A stretch of DNA of 64,000 nt from Clostridium thermopalmarium DSM 5974. GTDB taxonomy: Bacteria; Bacillota; Clostridia; Clostridiales; Clostridiaceae. Numbering within the stretch: position 1 is the stretch's first letter; each line of letters opens with the position of its first letter. The notes below the pieces were generated by a model. That model did not search any database. It worked only from the letters and a program-made list of their open reading frames with translations, and was not told the DNA's origin. Below are positions 17,522-26,519 of this stretch, piece after piece. The stretch is taken from NCBI RefSeq assembly GCF_002995795.1, contig NZ_PVXN01000031.1, positions 62,001 to 126,000 on the forward strand, written 5' to 3'. The position numbers and the translations under genes are program-made.

Positions 17522-18391
17522 ATGGAAGGAAATAACATTAATAAAGAGCATATAAAGGCTGGAGGCCTTTTGTTGATTACTGCCATTTTATGGAGTTTTG
17601 GAGGTATACTTATAAAATTAGTGAACTGGAATCCTATTGCTATTGCTGGTATGAGAAGTGGTATTGCATCACTGTTTTTACTGGTTATAATAAAAAAGCC
17701 TAAATGGCAATGGAATACTACTAAGGTTTGTGGAGCAATTGCATATGCTTCCATGCTGATTTTATTTGTGTCTGCAAATAAATATACTACTGCTGCAAAT
17801 GCTATATTACTTCAATATACAGCGCCAGTATATATAGCTATATTTGGCAAGGTATTATTAAATGAAAAAACAGAAAATGAAGATTGGCTTTTTATAGCAA
17901 TAATAGTAGTAGGAATGTTTTTGTTTTTTAAAGATGATATAGGTGGAGGAAGTTTAATAGGAAATATTCTTGGCATCTTAAGTGGAATAGCCTTTGCTTT
18001 TAATGTTATCTTTATAAGAAAACAAAAGGATCAAAGTCCTATTGAAGGTGTGTTTTGGGGAAACATTCTCACCTTTATAATAAGCATTCCGTTTATGTTT
18101 AATTCTATGCCAGATGCTAAAGGATGGACAGGCTTGGCTTTGCTAGGAACGGTACAAATAGGAGTTTCTTATGTATTGTATACTAAGGCAATAAAGAATG
18201 TAACTGCTTTAGAAGGAGTACTTATTCCAGTAATTGAGCCAATATTAAATCCAGTGTGGGTATTTTTATTTGTAGGTGAAAAGCCAGGAAAATGGTCATT
18301 AATAGGAGGAACTGTAGTTTTAACTGCTGTAACCTTAAGAGCTGTATATATGACTATAAAAACCACAAAGCGCAAGAAAGTATCTATATGA
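17522..18391 (+). CDS. EamA/DMT family transporter
   Basis: 289 residues with ten predicted membrane segments in two EamA repeats. The first repeat has ITAILWSFGGILIKLV and the second SGIAFAFNVIFIRKQ, with the typical ALEGVLIPVIEPILNPVWVF near the end. AAGAGGAAAC precedes the ATG. The family exports or imports metabolites such as amino acids; the substrate is not predictable. A basic tail (KTTKRKKVSI) is cytoplasmic by the positive-inside rule. Confidence 0.9.
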   Translation: MEGNNINKEHIKAGGLLLITAILWSFGGILIKLVNWNPIAIAGMRSGIASLFLLVIIKKPKWQWNTTKVCGAIAYASMLILFVSANKYTTAANAILLQYTAPVYIAIFGKVLLNEKTENEDWLFIAIIVVGMFLFFKDDIGGGSLIGNILGILSGIAFAFNVIFIRKQKDQSPIEGVFWGNILTFIISIPFMFNSMPDAKGWTGLALLGTVQIGVSYVLYTKAIKNVTALEGVLIPVIEPILNPVWVFLFVGEKPGKWSLIGGTVVLTAVTLRAVYMTIKTTKRKKVSI

Positions 18392-18436
18392 TTTTTAAGT
18401 AAAGTAATTGTATATATTCTATAACTCTACTTTTGT

Positions 18437-18543
18437 GTTAGGAATTTAAAATTAAATCCAGCATGGCCAGAGTAGATTTGCTGTCAGCCTATCGATATTA
18501 TTATCAATAGCAGCCGGCAACAACCTTATTTTAAATTCCTAAC
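18437..18543. repeat. 107-base palindromic element, possible structured RNA
   Basis: GTTAGGAATTTAAAAT (18437-18452) is the perfect reverse complement of ATTTTAAATTCCTAAC (18528-18543). The 75 bases between are clearly richer in G+C than the surroundings and can form inner stems, for example CTATCGAT with ATCAATAG around 18489-18510. No T run follows, so it is not a normal terminator. It lies in the 445-base gap between the EamA gene and citrate synthase. It may be a mobile palindrome or a non-coding RNA; I do not recognise the class. Nothing else was seen in the gap except the promoter at 18751. Confidence 0.6.
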
Positions 18544-18750
18544 AATAATTATTTTAAGCAAACTCTCGTTTTATATGTTAGAAGGATGTTAACAAAGTTT
18601 CCTTAAAATACACAGTGATTTTCTATTGTGAAATTTTAACCATTTTTGTTGCAAAATTATAAATGTTTTTAATTAATGATGGCGTATTAATATAAGTGAT
18701 TAGCCAATAAAATAGGACTAATTGTAATAAAATTGAATATGTATAAAAAT

Positions 18751-18778
18751 TTGTTTTTTCCATCATTTTGTATATAAT
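18751..18778 (+). promoter_or_regulatory. Putative promoter of citrate synthase
   Basis: TTGTTT, 16 bases, TATAAT, 59 bases before the start codon. Confidence 0.5.
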
Positions 18779-18836
18779 ACAATAAATATATGATAAAATA
18801 TTATAAGTCAATAATAAATTACGGGGGGCTGACATT

Positions 18837-20216
18837 ATGGTTAAAACCTTTAATCATGGTATATTTGAAGATAAAGCTTTTACTGATAATATGATAAATG
18901 AGTTATCGAAAATAGCTGAAAAGAATAATATAATCAATCCTGAGTTTTACAAAAGATATGATGTTAAAAGGGGACTTAGAAATGAGAATGGTACAGGAGT
19001 GTTGGTTGGTCTCACAAAAATAGGAAATGTGCATGGGTATACGGTAAAAGATGGACAAAGACTTCCGGATGAAGGTAAGTTAACATACAGAGGAATTGAT
19101 TTAGAGGCGATTGTAGAAGGGTTTCAAAGTGAAAATAGGTTTGGATTTGAAGAAACATGTTATCTTCTTTTATTTGGAGAACTTCCTAATAAGTCTTGCC
19201 TTGAAAAGTTTAAAAAAGTTTTAGGAAATTATAGATATCTTCCAGATGGATTTACAGAAGACATGATATTAAAGTTTCCAAGCAATAATATAATGAATAA
19301 ACTTCAAAGAAGTATTCTTGCAGCATATTCTTTTGACGATAATCCAGATGATACAAGCATTAGAAACATTGTAAGACAAAGTATAGAGCTAATTGCAAGG
19401 ATTCCTACTATGGTTGCCTACGGATATCAGGCAAAAGCTCATTACTATGATAACCAAAGTTTATTTATTCATTCTCCAAGACCAGACCTTGGAATCGCAG
19501 AAAATATACTTTATATGATAAGACCTGATAATTATTATACAAGAACAGAAGCGGAAACATTAGATTTAGCTTTAGTAATCCACGCAGAGCATGGAGGCGG
19601 AAATAATTCTGCCTTTGCGACTCATGTAGTATCTTCGACAGGTACGGATACATATTCTGCTATAGCTGCTGCTGTAGGATCTTTAAAGGGGCCAAAGCAT
19701 GGCGGTGCAAATATAAAAGTCATGGAGATGATGGATGATATAAAGCGTAATCTAAAAGATTGGACTAATCATAATGAAATAAGAAATTATCTAATAAAAA
19801 TTTTGAATAAAGAGGCTTTTGATGGCGCAGGACTAATATATGGTATAGGTCATGCTATTTATACTTTATCTGATCCAAGGGCTAAACTGCTTAAAAAGAA
19901 AGCGTTAGAATTGGCTAAAGAAAAGGGAAGAATAGAGGAATTTAATTTCTATAAGAATGTTGAAGATATATCAATTAAAATTTTTAAAGAATTAAAAGGC
20001 ATTGATATATCAGCTAATGTAGACTTCTATTCAGGATTTGTATACGATATGCTTAATATTCCTTGTGAGCTATATACTCCTATTTTTGCAATATCAAGAA
20101 TAGCAGGATGGTGTGCTCATAGAATAGAACAGGTAGCAAGTGAGCCTAGAATTATAAGACCAGCGTATAAGAATGTTAAAGATAAAGAAACTTATATACC
20201 TATAGAGAAAAGGTAA
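18837..20216 (+). CDS. gltA: Citrate synthase
   Basis: 459 residues. Condenses acetyl-CoA and oxaloacetate to citrate. The catalytic residues can be placed at H288 (GPKHGGAN), H339 (GIGHAIY) and D396 (NVDFYSG). The N-terminal 60 residues include a helical extension also seen in other long clostridial citrate synthases. GGGGGG lies 10 bases before the ATG. A homologous 2-methylcitrate synthase cannot be fully excluded, but no methylcitrate genes are near. The next gene encodes a small BFD-like Fe-S protein. Confidence 0.93.
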   Translation: MVKTFNHGIFEDKAFTDNMINELSKIAEKNNIINPEFYKRYDVKRGLRNENGTGVLVGLTKIGNVHGYTVKDGQRLPDEGKLTYRGIDLEAIVEGFQSENRFGFEETCYLLLFGELPNKSCLEKFKKVLGNYRYLPDGFTEDMILKFPSNNIMNKLQRSILAAYSFDDNPDDTSIRNIVRQSIELIARIPTMVAYGYQAKAHYYDNQSLFIHSPRPDLGIAENILYMIRPDNYYTRTEAETLDLALVIHAEHGGGNNSAFATHVVSSTGTDTYSAIAAAVGSLKGPKHGGANIKVMEMMDDIKRNLKDWTNHNEIRNYLIKILNKEAFDGAGLIYGIGHAIYTLSDPRAKLLKKKALELAKEKGRIEEFNFYKNVEDISIKIFKELKGIDISANVDFYSGFVYDMLNIPCELYTPIFAISRIAGWCAHRIEQVASEPRIIRPAYKNVKDKETYIPIEKR

Positions 20217-20368
20217 GATTTTAACTAAAAATAAAAGAAGAACAAGTGGTCCCGTTAGCAGCATTATATGAATAGTATAACTTTATAGAACATAATAAAA
20301 GTTGTAGTTGGAGGTAATAATACTTACTAATGAAAATATTATAAATGTTTTATAAAGGAGAAAAAAAT

Positions 20369-20581
20369 ATGGAACAAAACATAAGTCCAGAAATTTTAGA
20401 TAAGATAACAAATGTATGCGTTTGTAAAAGTATAAAGAGAGCCAAAATAAAACAGGTAATAAAAAATGGAGCAGATACTTTTGAAAAAGTACAAAAGGCT
20501 ACAGGGGCTGGAACGGGGTCATGCAATGGGAAAAGATGCAAAGAGAAGATAGAAGAGTTAATAAAAGAAAATTCAAAGTAA
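20369..20581 (+). CDS. BFD-like [2Fe-2S]-binding protein
   Basis: 70 residues with cysteines at 17, 19, 52 and 57 (CVC ... CNGKRC) and the GTGSC loop characteristic of the BFD-like [2Fe-2S] fold found in bacterioferritin-associated ferredoxin and in amino-acid or glycerol-3-phosphate dehydrogenase partners. The last pair is spaced C-x4-C rather than the usual C-x2-C. The ATG at 20369 follows AAAGGAG. It stands alone behind citrate synthase and ends at a good terminator; its partner is unknown. Confidence 0.8.
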   Translation: MEQNISPEILDKITNVCVCKSIKRAKIKQVIKNGADTFEKVQKATGAGTGSCNGKRCKEKIEELIKENSK

Positions 20582-20587
20582 AAGAGA

Positions 20588-20626
20588 GGTAATTGAGCTG
20601 AGAATGTAAGCTCAGTTACCTTTTTT
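20588..20626 (+). terminator. Rho-independent terminator
   Basis: GGTAATTGAGCT pairs with AGCTCAGTTACC and is followed by TTTTTT. Confidence 0.88.
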
Positions 20627-20673
20627 AATTGTTTATTGAAAGTAAAAATAAGCCTTTCTAAAGTATTAGCATC

Positions 20674-20702
20674 TTGTGAGGTTAACAAATCCGCGATATA
20701 AT
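20674..20702 (+). promoter_or_regulatory. Promoter of the IclR regulator gene
   Basis: TTGTGA, 17 bases, TATAAT, 35 bases before the ATG. Confidence 0.6.
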
Positions 20703-20736
20703 AAACTGAAATGAAGCATGCTGGGGAGGAAATAAA

Positions 20737-21495
20737 ATGCAGGAAATAGTACAATCTGTAGATAGGGCGCTTTCTATATTAGAAGTATTATCTGATTATG
20801 AAGATGGACTTGGTATTACAGAAATAAGTGAAAAAGTAGGCTTACATAAAAGTACTGTACATAGATTGCTAGCTACATTAATATATAAGGGATATGTAGA
20901 ACAGAATCATATAAATAACAAATATAAGTTAACTTTAAAGTTATTTGAAATTGGTAACAAAAGAGTAGAGAATATGGATTTGGTTGAAGTAGCTAGACCT
21001 TACTTAAAGGAGCTAGTTGAAAAGACCAATGAAGTAGCTCATTTAGTTGTAAGTGAAGGTACAGAAATTATCTATGTAGCAAAAGAAGAATCTCAAAATA
21101 CTATAAGGACTCATTCTAGAATAGGTCATAGAAGACCTCTTTATTGCACAGCTGTAGGAAAATCTATATTATCTCATATGAGTGATAAAGAAATTAATGA
21201 TATATGGAATAAAAGTCATATAGAAAAACTTACAGAGCACACTATAACTGATTTTGAAAAATTAAAAGAGTGTTTATGTGAAGTTCGAGAAAAGGGATAT
21301 GCAGTGGATGAACAGGAAAATGAAGTTGGAGTAAGATGTGTAGCGGCCTCTATTTTTAACCATAAGGGTGAAGTCTGTGGGGCTATAAGCATATCTGGTT
21401 CCATAATAAGTTTTACTGATGAAAAGCTAGATGAATTTTCAAAGCTTATAATTGAATATGCAAAGAAGATTTCTAAAAAACTAGGCTATAAGTAA
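20737..21495 (+). CDS. IclR-family transcriptional regulator (KdgR-like)
   Basis: 252 residues. N-terminal winged helix-turn-helix (about 1-65, with GITEISEKVGLHKSTVHRLL) and the C-terminal IclR effector domain (GVRCVAASIFNHKGEVCGAI). IclR proteins of this type commonly control sugar-acid genes such as kdgA and kdgK, which follow it directly. GGGGAGG lies 8 bases before the ATG. It has its own promoter and an apparent terminator, so it is likely transcribed alone and acts on the downstream genes. Confidence 0.92.
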   Translation: MQEIVQSVDRALSILEVLSDYEDGLGITEISEKVGLHKSTVHRLLATLIYKGYVEQNHINNKYKLTLKLFEIGNKRVENMDLVEVARPYLKELVEKTNEVAHLVVSEGTEIIYVAKEESQNTIRTHSRIGHRRPLYCTAVGKSILSHMSDKEINDIWNKSHIEKLTEHTITDFEKLKECLCEVREKGYAVDEQENEVGVRCVAASIFNHKGEVCGAISISGSIISFTDEKLDEFSKLIIEYAKKISKKLGYK

Positions 21496-21515
21496 TTTTA
21501 GCTTAGTTTTTTTAA
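21478..21515 (+). terminator. Probable terminator after IclR gene
   Basis: AAACTAGGCTA and TAGCTTAGTTT form an imperfect stem followed by a T run; the 5' arm overlaps the end of the gene. Confidence 0.55.
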
Positions 21516-21670
21516 TACTTTAGAAAGAGTTTTTTCTAGCAAATAAAGATATATATTACAATTATTTTTTTATAATGAAGTAAATTAGACATATAAGGAT
21601 AAGAATTTTGAAGAATAATACATATATAAAGTGATAAAGATAGATAAAACATAAAATATAGAAAAAAGTT

Positions 21671-21687
21671 GTTTTGATATATGAAAC
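21671..21687. promoter_or_regulatory. Candidate KdgR/IclR operator
   Basis: GTTTTGATATATGAAAC is an imperfect dyad with GTTT/AAAC ends, 52 bases before kdgA. It resembles the general form of KdgR boxes but was judged by eye only. Confidence 0.3.
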
Positions 21688-21738
21688 TATATTTTATATA
21701 ATGAAATTAATCATAAAAATAAACAGGAGGGGCATGAA

Positions 21739-22392
21739 ATGATAGAAAAATTAAATACTTTAAAAAGAATTATGGATGTTGGTGTAGTTGCAGTTGTTAG
21801 AGCAGATAATGCGCAAATGGCTGAGAATATATCAAAGGCTTGCATAGAAGGCGGAATACCTGCTATAGAAGTAACTTTTACAGTTCCAAATGCAGATAAG
21901 GTAATTTCATCTTTAAAGGAAAAGTTTACAAAAGAAGAACTTATAGTTGGAGCAGGTACTGTTTTAGATAGTGAAACAGCTAGAATAGCTATACTTGCTG
22001 GAGCTCAGTACATAGTTAGTCCAGGCTTTGATTTAGAAACCGCAAAGCTTTGCAATAGATATCAGATTCCCTATATGGCAGGTTGTATGACTATAACTGA
22101 AATGATAAAAGCTATGGAAGCAGGAACAGATGTAATAAAATTATTCCCAGGAAGTGCTTATGGTCCAAGCATAGTTAAGGCTATAAAAGCTCCTCTTCCA
22201 CAAGTTCCTATAATGCCAACAGGTGGTGTCGATATAAACAATGTAGCAGAATGGATTAAAAATGGATGTGTTGCAGTAGGCGTTGGTGGAAAGCTAATCG
22301 AAGGGGCTAAGACAGGAAATTATAAAGAAATTACTCGTCTTGCAAAGGAATTTGTTAATAAAGTTAAAGAGGCAAGAGAAAGCCTAGCTTAG
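21739..22392 (+). CDS. kdgA: KDPG/KHG aldolase
   Basis: 217 residues; the class I aldolase that splits 2-keto-3-deoxy-6-phosphogluconate into pyruvate and glyceraldehyde 3-phosphate. The Schiff-base lysine is K134 in VIKLFPGS, and the segments GIPAIEVTFTVPNA, VGAGTVLD and MPTGGVD are intact. AGGAGGGGC provides the ribosome binding site. The kinase gene follows after 12 bases. Eda-type enzymes may also act on 4-hydroxy-2-oxoglutarate. Confidence 0.94.
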   Translation: MIEKLNTLKRIMDVGVVAVVRADNAQMAENISKACIEGGIPAIEVTFTVPNADKVISSLKEKFTKEELIVGAGTVLDSETARIAILAGAQYIVSPGFDLETAKLCNRYQIPYMAGCMTITEMIKAMEAGTDVIKLFPGSAYGPSIVKAIKAPLPQVPIMPTGGVDINNVAEWIKNGCVAVGVGGKLIEGAKTGNYKEITRLAKEFVNKVKEARESLA

Positions 22393-22404
22393 GAGGAAAA
22401 GATC

Positions 22405-23427
22405 GTGAGTAAAAAAGTTGTAACTATGGGAGAACTAATGTTAAGACTATCTACTCCAGGGCATAAAAGATTTGTTCAGGCTGAATCTTTTGATGCAGTT
22501 TATGGAGGAGCTGAAGCAAATGTAGCAATAGCTTTATCAAACTTTGGATTAGATGCGTATTTTGTAAGTAAATTTCCTAATAATCCAATAGGAGATAGTG
22601 CATTAAATTCCTTAAGAAGATTTGGAGTTAAAACTGACTATGTAGCTAGAGGTGGAGAAAGATTAGGTATATATTTCTTTGAAAAGGGAACTTCTATAAG
22701 ACCTTCTAAGGTAGTATATGATAGAGCAAATTCTTCAATGGCAACAGCAGATCCGGAAGATTTTGATTTTGATGAAATATTTAAAGATGCAGAGTGGTTT
22801 CACTTCTCTGGAATAACTCCTGCTTTAGGTGAGAAGGGAATAAAAATATCACAAAAGGCAGTAGAAGCTGCAAAAAGACATGGTGTTAAGATAAGTCTAG
22901 ATTTAAACTACAGAAAACAGCTTTGGGGAATAGATGAATTTGAAAGAGTTATGCCAGGCTTGCTACAAGATGTAGATGTATGTTTTGGTTGGCTTAGCAG
23001 TGTAGAAGAAAAGAAAGATGAATACCAAGTTGCTGATTTTTCAAAAGAAACTGTAGATTTGGATAGATTTAAAAATATATTTGGAAAGATGATAGAAAAA
23101 TTCAACATAAAGTATGTAGTAACAACTATGAGAGAAAATTTTTCAGCTTCTCATAATGCTTTATCGGCTGTAATCTATGATGGAAAAGAGATATATCAAT
23201 CTAAGAGATATGATTTCACAATAGAAGATAGAGTGGGTGGAGGAGATGCTTTTGCTGCAGGTTTGATATATGGATTGGCTACAGGAAAAAACTACAAGGA
23301 AGCACTTGAGTTTGGAGTAGCTTCATCAGCTTTAAAACATACTATTGGCGGGGACGCTAATTTAGTAACAGTGGATGAAGTTATGGATGTTGTAAATGGA
23401 AATACTTCAGGAAGTGTAAAAAGGTAA
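22405..23427 (+). CDS. kdgK: 2-keto-3-deoxygluconate kinase
   Basis: 340 residues of the PfkB/ribokinase family; phosphorylates KDG at O-6. The C-terminal GGGDAFAAG (278-286) holds the catalytic Asp at 281, and the N-terminus VVTMGELMLRLS with YGGAEANVAIAL matches KDG kinases. It starts at a GTG with AGGAGG 8 bases upstream. Together with kdgA it forms the lower part of a semi-phosphorylative Entner-Doudoroff route fed by gluconate dehydration or by imported KDG. Confidence 0.92.
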   Translation: MSKKVVTMGELMLRLSTPGHKRFVQAESFDAVYGGAEANVAIALSNFGLDAYFVSKFPNNPIGDSALNSLRRFGVKTDYVARGGERLGIYFFEKGTSIRPSKVVYDRANSSMATADPEDFDFDEIFKDAEWFHFSGITPALGEKGIKISQKAVEAAKRHGVKISLDLNYRKQLWGIDEFERVMPGLLQDVDVCFGWLSSVEEKKDEYQVADFSKETVDLDRFKNIFGKMIEKFNIKYVVTTMRENFSASHNALSAVIYDGKEIYQSKRYDFTIEDRVGGGDAFAAGLIYGLATGKNYKEALEFGVASSALKHTIGGDANLVTVDEVMDVVNGNTSGSVKR

Positions 23428-23467
23428 GCAAGCATCGTCAAATTAATAATTTGCTCATGATGGCTTA
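23425..23467 (+). terminator. Possible terminator after kdgK
   Basis: TAAGC ... GCTTA and the inner CAAATT / AATTTG form a broken hairpin overlapping the kdgK stop. No strong T tract, so termination may be partial. Confidence 0.35.
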
Positions 23468-23583
23468 TTCATTTAATTAAAATAAGAAAAAATTTTGTAA
23501 TAAATTCTGACACAATTTAAAATATATCCAGTATAATATATTTATTATATACTTTATAATATATTTGTACTAGGAGAGAAAAA

Positions 23584-24282
23584 ATGAAAGTAAGAACAAG
23601 CGACATTGTATTTAAAGCTATTGAAGAGAAGATATTTAGTGGTGAATGGAAGCCAGGAACTAAGATCTCATCAGAGCCGCAGCTAGCAAAGGAGCTTAAT
23701 GTAAGCAGAATGTCTGTTAGAGAGGCTATAGAAAAAATGGTAGCTCTTAATATATTAATAAAAAGGCAGGGAGAAGGAACTTTTGTAAGTGATTTATCTA
23801 CTGCAACTTACTTAAACAATCTAATACCTATGCTTACTTTAGATAAATATGATTATATGGAAATTTTAGAGTTGAGGTTAGTTATGGACGTTGAAAGTGC
23901 TAGGTTGTGTGCTCGAAGATGCAGCGATAAAACTATAGAAGAATTAGAAGAAGCCTATAGAGAAATGATACAATATCAAGGCGACATGGAAAAGTTTACT
24001 GAAAAAGATTTAGAATTTCATATGAAAATTGCACAAGGTACACAGAACTCTTTAATTGTAAAAATAAATGAAATGTTAAGAGATATTCTTGCCTATCACC
24101 AACGTGGATTGTATCATAATTTAGGGCCTGAAGGTGGAATTAAGGAGCATAAGTTTATACTAGATGCTATAAAAAATAGAGATGAGGAACTTGCTGGGAT
24201 ATTTGTAAGAAGACATTTAGAAAGAACCATAAAAGATTTAAAAGGTATGAAGCTTGATTTAAAATCTAATAAACAAAATTAA
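23584..24282 (+). CDS. GntR-family regulator, FadR subfamily
   Basis: 232 residues. Winged helix-turn-helix at the N-terminus (about 1-72: KISSEPQLAKELNVSRMSVR) and an all-helical FCD effector domain with the metal-binding histidine pattern (LEFHMKIA, KEHKFILDAI, RRHLE). Such proteins usually repress sugar-acid uptake and breakdown. It lies between kdgK and the dehydratase/gntP genes, which share a dyad that could be its site. TAGGAGAG precedes the ATG. Confidence 0.92.
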   Translation: MKVRTSDIVFKAIEEKIFSGEWKPGTKISSEPQLAKELNVSRMSVREAIEKMVALNILIKRQGEGTFVSDLSTATYLNNLIPMLTLDKYDYMEILELRLVMDVESARLCARRCSDKTIEELEEAYREMIQYQGDMEKFTEKDLEFHMKIAQGTQNSLIVKINEMLRDILAYHQRGLYHNLGPEGGIKEHKFILDAIKNRDEELAGIFVRRHLERTIKDLKGMKLDLKSNKQN

Positions 24283-24307
24283 AAATAGCATATATTAAAC
24301 TTTAAAT

Positions 24308-24343
24308 GAAAACCATCTATACATTATGTATGGATGGTTTTTC
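24308..24343 (+). terminator. Terminator after GntR gene
   Basis: GAAAACCATC pairs with GATGGTTTTT, with TACAT/TATG inside, followed by TTCC. Good stem, short T tract. Confidence 0.7.
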
Positions 24344-24383
24344 CGTATTGTGGGATTTATTTTCATAAAGTGAATAAAATGTG

Positions 24384-24412
24384 TTGACAAAGAAACGTTT
24401 TCAAATTAAAAT
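24384..24412 (+). promoter_or_regulatory. Promoter of the dehydratase gene with operator in the spacer
   Basis: TTGACA, 17 bases, TAAAAT. The spacer contains GAAACGTTTTC (24392-24402), a near-perfect dyad whose core AAACGTTT recurs just before gntP. A repressor or CcpA-like protein bound here would block RNA polymerase. It matches a CcpA cre site only partly. Confidence 0.7.
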
Positions 24413-24536
24413 ATAGTTGTAAGACAAGTTTAGTAAAAAATACATGATTTTCTATAAAAACGTATGAAAACCTTATTAAAAGCAACTAAATGCATTGAAA
24501 AAATGTCATACAAGTATAAGAGAGGATGATTAGAAG

Positions 24537-26255
24537 ATGCTAAGAAGCCAAGAAATTAGAAATAAGGCACCAGAAATGGACTCTTTAAGATTAGGATCAG
24601 GTTGGAAAGTAGAAGAGCTCTCAAAACCGCAAATAATAGTTGAAAGCAGTTATGGACATAGTCACCCTGGAAGTGCCCATTTAGATATATTAGTAGAAGA
24701 AGCTTGTAAAGGTGTAAACGCTAAAGGTGGAAGACCAGCTAAGTTTTTTGTAACTGATATTTGTGATGGACAAGCACAAGGGCATGATGGAATGAACTAT
24801 TCTTTAGCTTCAAGAGAATTTATGGCTAGTATGATTGAAACTCATGTAGAGGCTACTCCTTATGATGCTGGAGTATTTATAGCAAGCTGTGATAAGTCAA
24901 TGCCAGCTCATCTTATGGCTGTGGCAAGGCTTGATATGCCAGCCGTAGTAGTCCCTGGTGGAATAATGGATGCAGGTCCTAATATGCTAACTTTAGAACA
25001 AATTGGAGCATATAGTGCACAATATGAAAGAGGAGAAATAACAGAAGAAGAATTTACTAAATTAAAACACAATGCTTGCCCAAGTTGTGGAGCTTGTTCT
25101 TTCATGGGAACAGCATCTACAATGCAAGTTATGGCAGAAGCTTTAGGGGTTGCACTTCCAGGAACAGCATTAATGCCTGCTACATCAGAAAATATTAAAA
25201 TAGCAGCAAGAAATGCAGGGGAGCATGCTCTTAAATTAGTAGAAATGGGAATTAAACCTTCAGAGATAATGACTAAGAAAGCTTTTGAAAATGCAATAAT
25301 GGTACATGCTGCAATAGCAGGATCAAGCAACAGCTTACTTCATATACCGGCAATTGCTCATGAGCTTGGAATAGAAATAGAGGCGGATTTATTTGATGAC
25401 ATTCATAAGAGAGTTCCTTATATACTAAATATTAGGCCAAGTGGATTCTATCCAGGAGCTTATTTCTGGTATGCAGGTGGAGTTCCAGCTATAATGGAAG
25501 AAATTAAAGACCTATTACATTTAGATGTTATGACAGTAACAGGAAAAACTTTAGGAGAAAACTTAGAGGACTTAAAGAAAAATGGATATTATGAAACTTG
25601 CAATAAGCATCTTAAAGCTCTAGGAATTAAGAAAGAGGATATAGTAAGATCAAAGGATAATCCAATTCAAACCCAAGGAGCAATAGCCATATTAAAGGGA
25701 AACTTAGCTCCAGAAGGTGCAGTAGTAAAACATTCAGCTGTATCTAAAAAGCTAATGAATGTAGTATTAAAAGCTAAAACTTATGATTGTGAAGAGGATG
25801 CTTTAAAAGCTGTTTTAACAAAAGAAGTTAAACCAGGAGATGCAGTATTTATAAGATATGAGGGGCCAAAGGGTTCAGGAATGCCAGAAATGTTCTACAC
25901 TACAGAAGCTATAGCCTCAGATCCAGAGTTAGTTGAATCAATAGCATTAATTACAGATGGAAGATACTCAGGAGCAACAAGAGGACCAGCAATTGGACAC
26001 GTATCTCCAGAAGCTTGTGAAGGAGGGCCTATAGCCTTAGTTGAAGATGGGGACCTTATAAAGATAGATATACCTGGAAGAATACTTTCAATAGTTGGTG
26101 TTAATGGAGAAGAAAGGACAGAGAAAGAAATAGAAGAAATATTAAGAGAAAGAAAGTCAAGATGGGTAAAACCAGCACCAAAGTATACTAAAGGTGTCCT
26201 AGGTATTTACACAAAACTTGCGGTGTCACCAATGAAGGGAGGGTATATGGAGTAG
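24537..26255 (+). CDS. IlvD/Edd-family dehydratase, probably gluconate dehydratase
   Basis: 572 residues of the dihydroxy-acid/sugar-acid dehydratase family with Fe-S ligand cysteines in CDGQAQGHDGM (as CDG), SCDKSMPAH and CPSCGACSFMGTA, and the C-terminal ITDGRYSGATRGPAIGHVSP. IlvD would serve branched-chain amino acid synthesis, but here the gene is flanked by KDG kinase, KDPG aldolase, a FadR-type regulator and a gluconate permease. Conversion of gluconate to KDG, as described in clostridia with a modified Entner-Doudoroff route, is therefore the best reading. Xylonate or galactonate are alternatives. AGAGAGGATG precedes the ATG. Confidence 0.85.
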   Translation: MLRSQEIRNKAPEMDSLRLGSGWKVEELSKPQIIVESSYGHSHPGSAHLDILVEEACKGVNAKGGRPAKFFVTDICDGQAQGHDGMNYSLASREFMASMIETHVEATPYDAGVFIASCDKSMPAHLMAVARLDMPAVVVPGGIMDAGPNMLTLEQIGAYSAQYERGEITEEEFTKLKHNACPSCGACSFMGTASTMQVMAEALGVALPGTALMPATSENIKIAARNAGEHALKLVEMGIKPSEIMTKKAFENAIMVHAAIAGSSNSLLHIPAIAHELGIEIEADLFDDIHKRVPYILNIRPSGFYPGAYFWYAGGVPAIMEEIKDLLHLDVMTVTGKTLGENLEDLKKNGYYETCNKHLKALGIKKEDIVRSKDNPIQTQGAIAILKGNLAPEGAVVKHSAVSKKLMNVVLKAKTYDCEEDALKAVLTKEVKPGDAVFIRYEGPKGSGMPEMFYTTEAIASDPELVESIALITDGRYSGATRGPAIGHVSPEACEGGPIALVEDGDLIKIDIPGRILSIVGVNGEERTEKEIEEILRERKSRWVKPAPKYTKGVLGIYTKLAVSPMKGGYME

Positions 26256-26325
26256 TCTCCATATACTTCTCTAAAAGTAGCTAAATTGCAATAAAAATTT
26301 TTTACTTTGGGATAAAAGAAAAAGC

Positions 26326-26356
26326 CTATTTGTTAATATCTTTTAAAAACAAATAG
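26326..26356 (+). terminator. Hairpin between dehydratase and gntP
   Basis: CTATTTGTT pairs with AACAAATAG; no clear T run. The 264-base gap otherwise holds only the dyad before gntP. Confidence 0.4.
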
Positions 26357-26488
26357 ACTTAAATAAAGCACTAGTATATACAACTAGTAATATAATAACT
26401 TAATATAAAATCTACTATAAACATCTTATCATAATGACGACAATAGGTCAAAATGAAATAAAATTTTTAGAGCAAATTATAAAATAAA

Positions 26489-26498
26489 GAAAACGTTT
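26489..26498. promoter_or_regulatory. Dyad shared with the dehydratase promoter
   Basis: GAAAACGTTT, 22 bases before the gntP start, shares the core AAACGTTT with 24393-24400. This suggests both genes answer to one regulator, possibly the GntR protein between kdgK and the dehydratase or a LacI-family/CcpA protein. Confidence 0.4.
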
Positions 26499-26519
26499 AA
26501 TTTTAGAGGGGGATTTTTT

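Noticed and set aside
20674-20702. Sigma-54 or CRP-like site near the IclR gene
   Set aside because: Sequence fits a plain sigma-A promoter; no TGGC-N-TTGC pattern.
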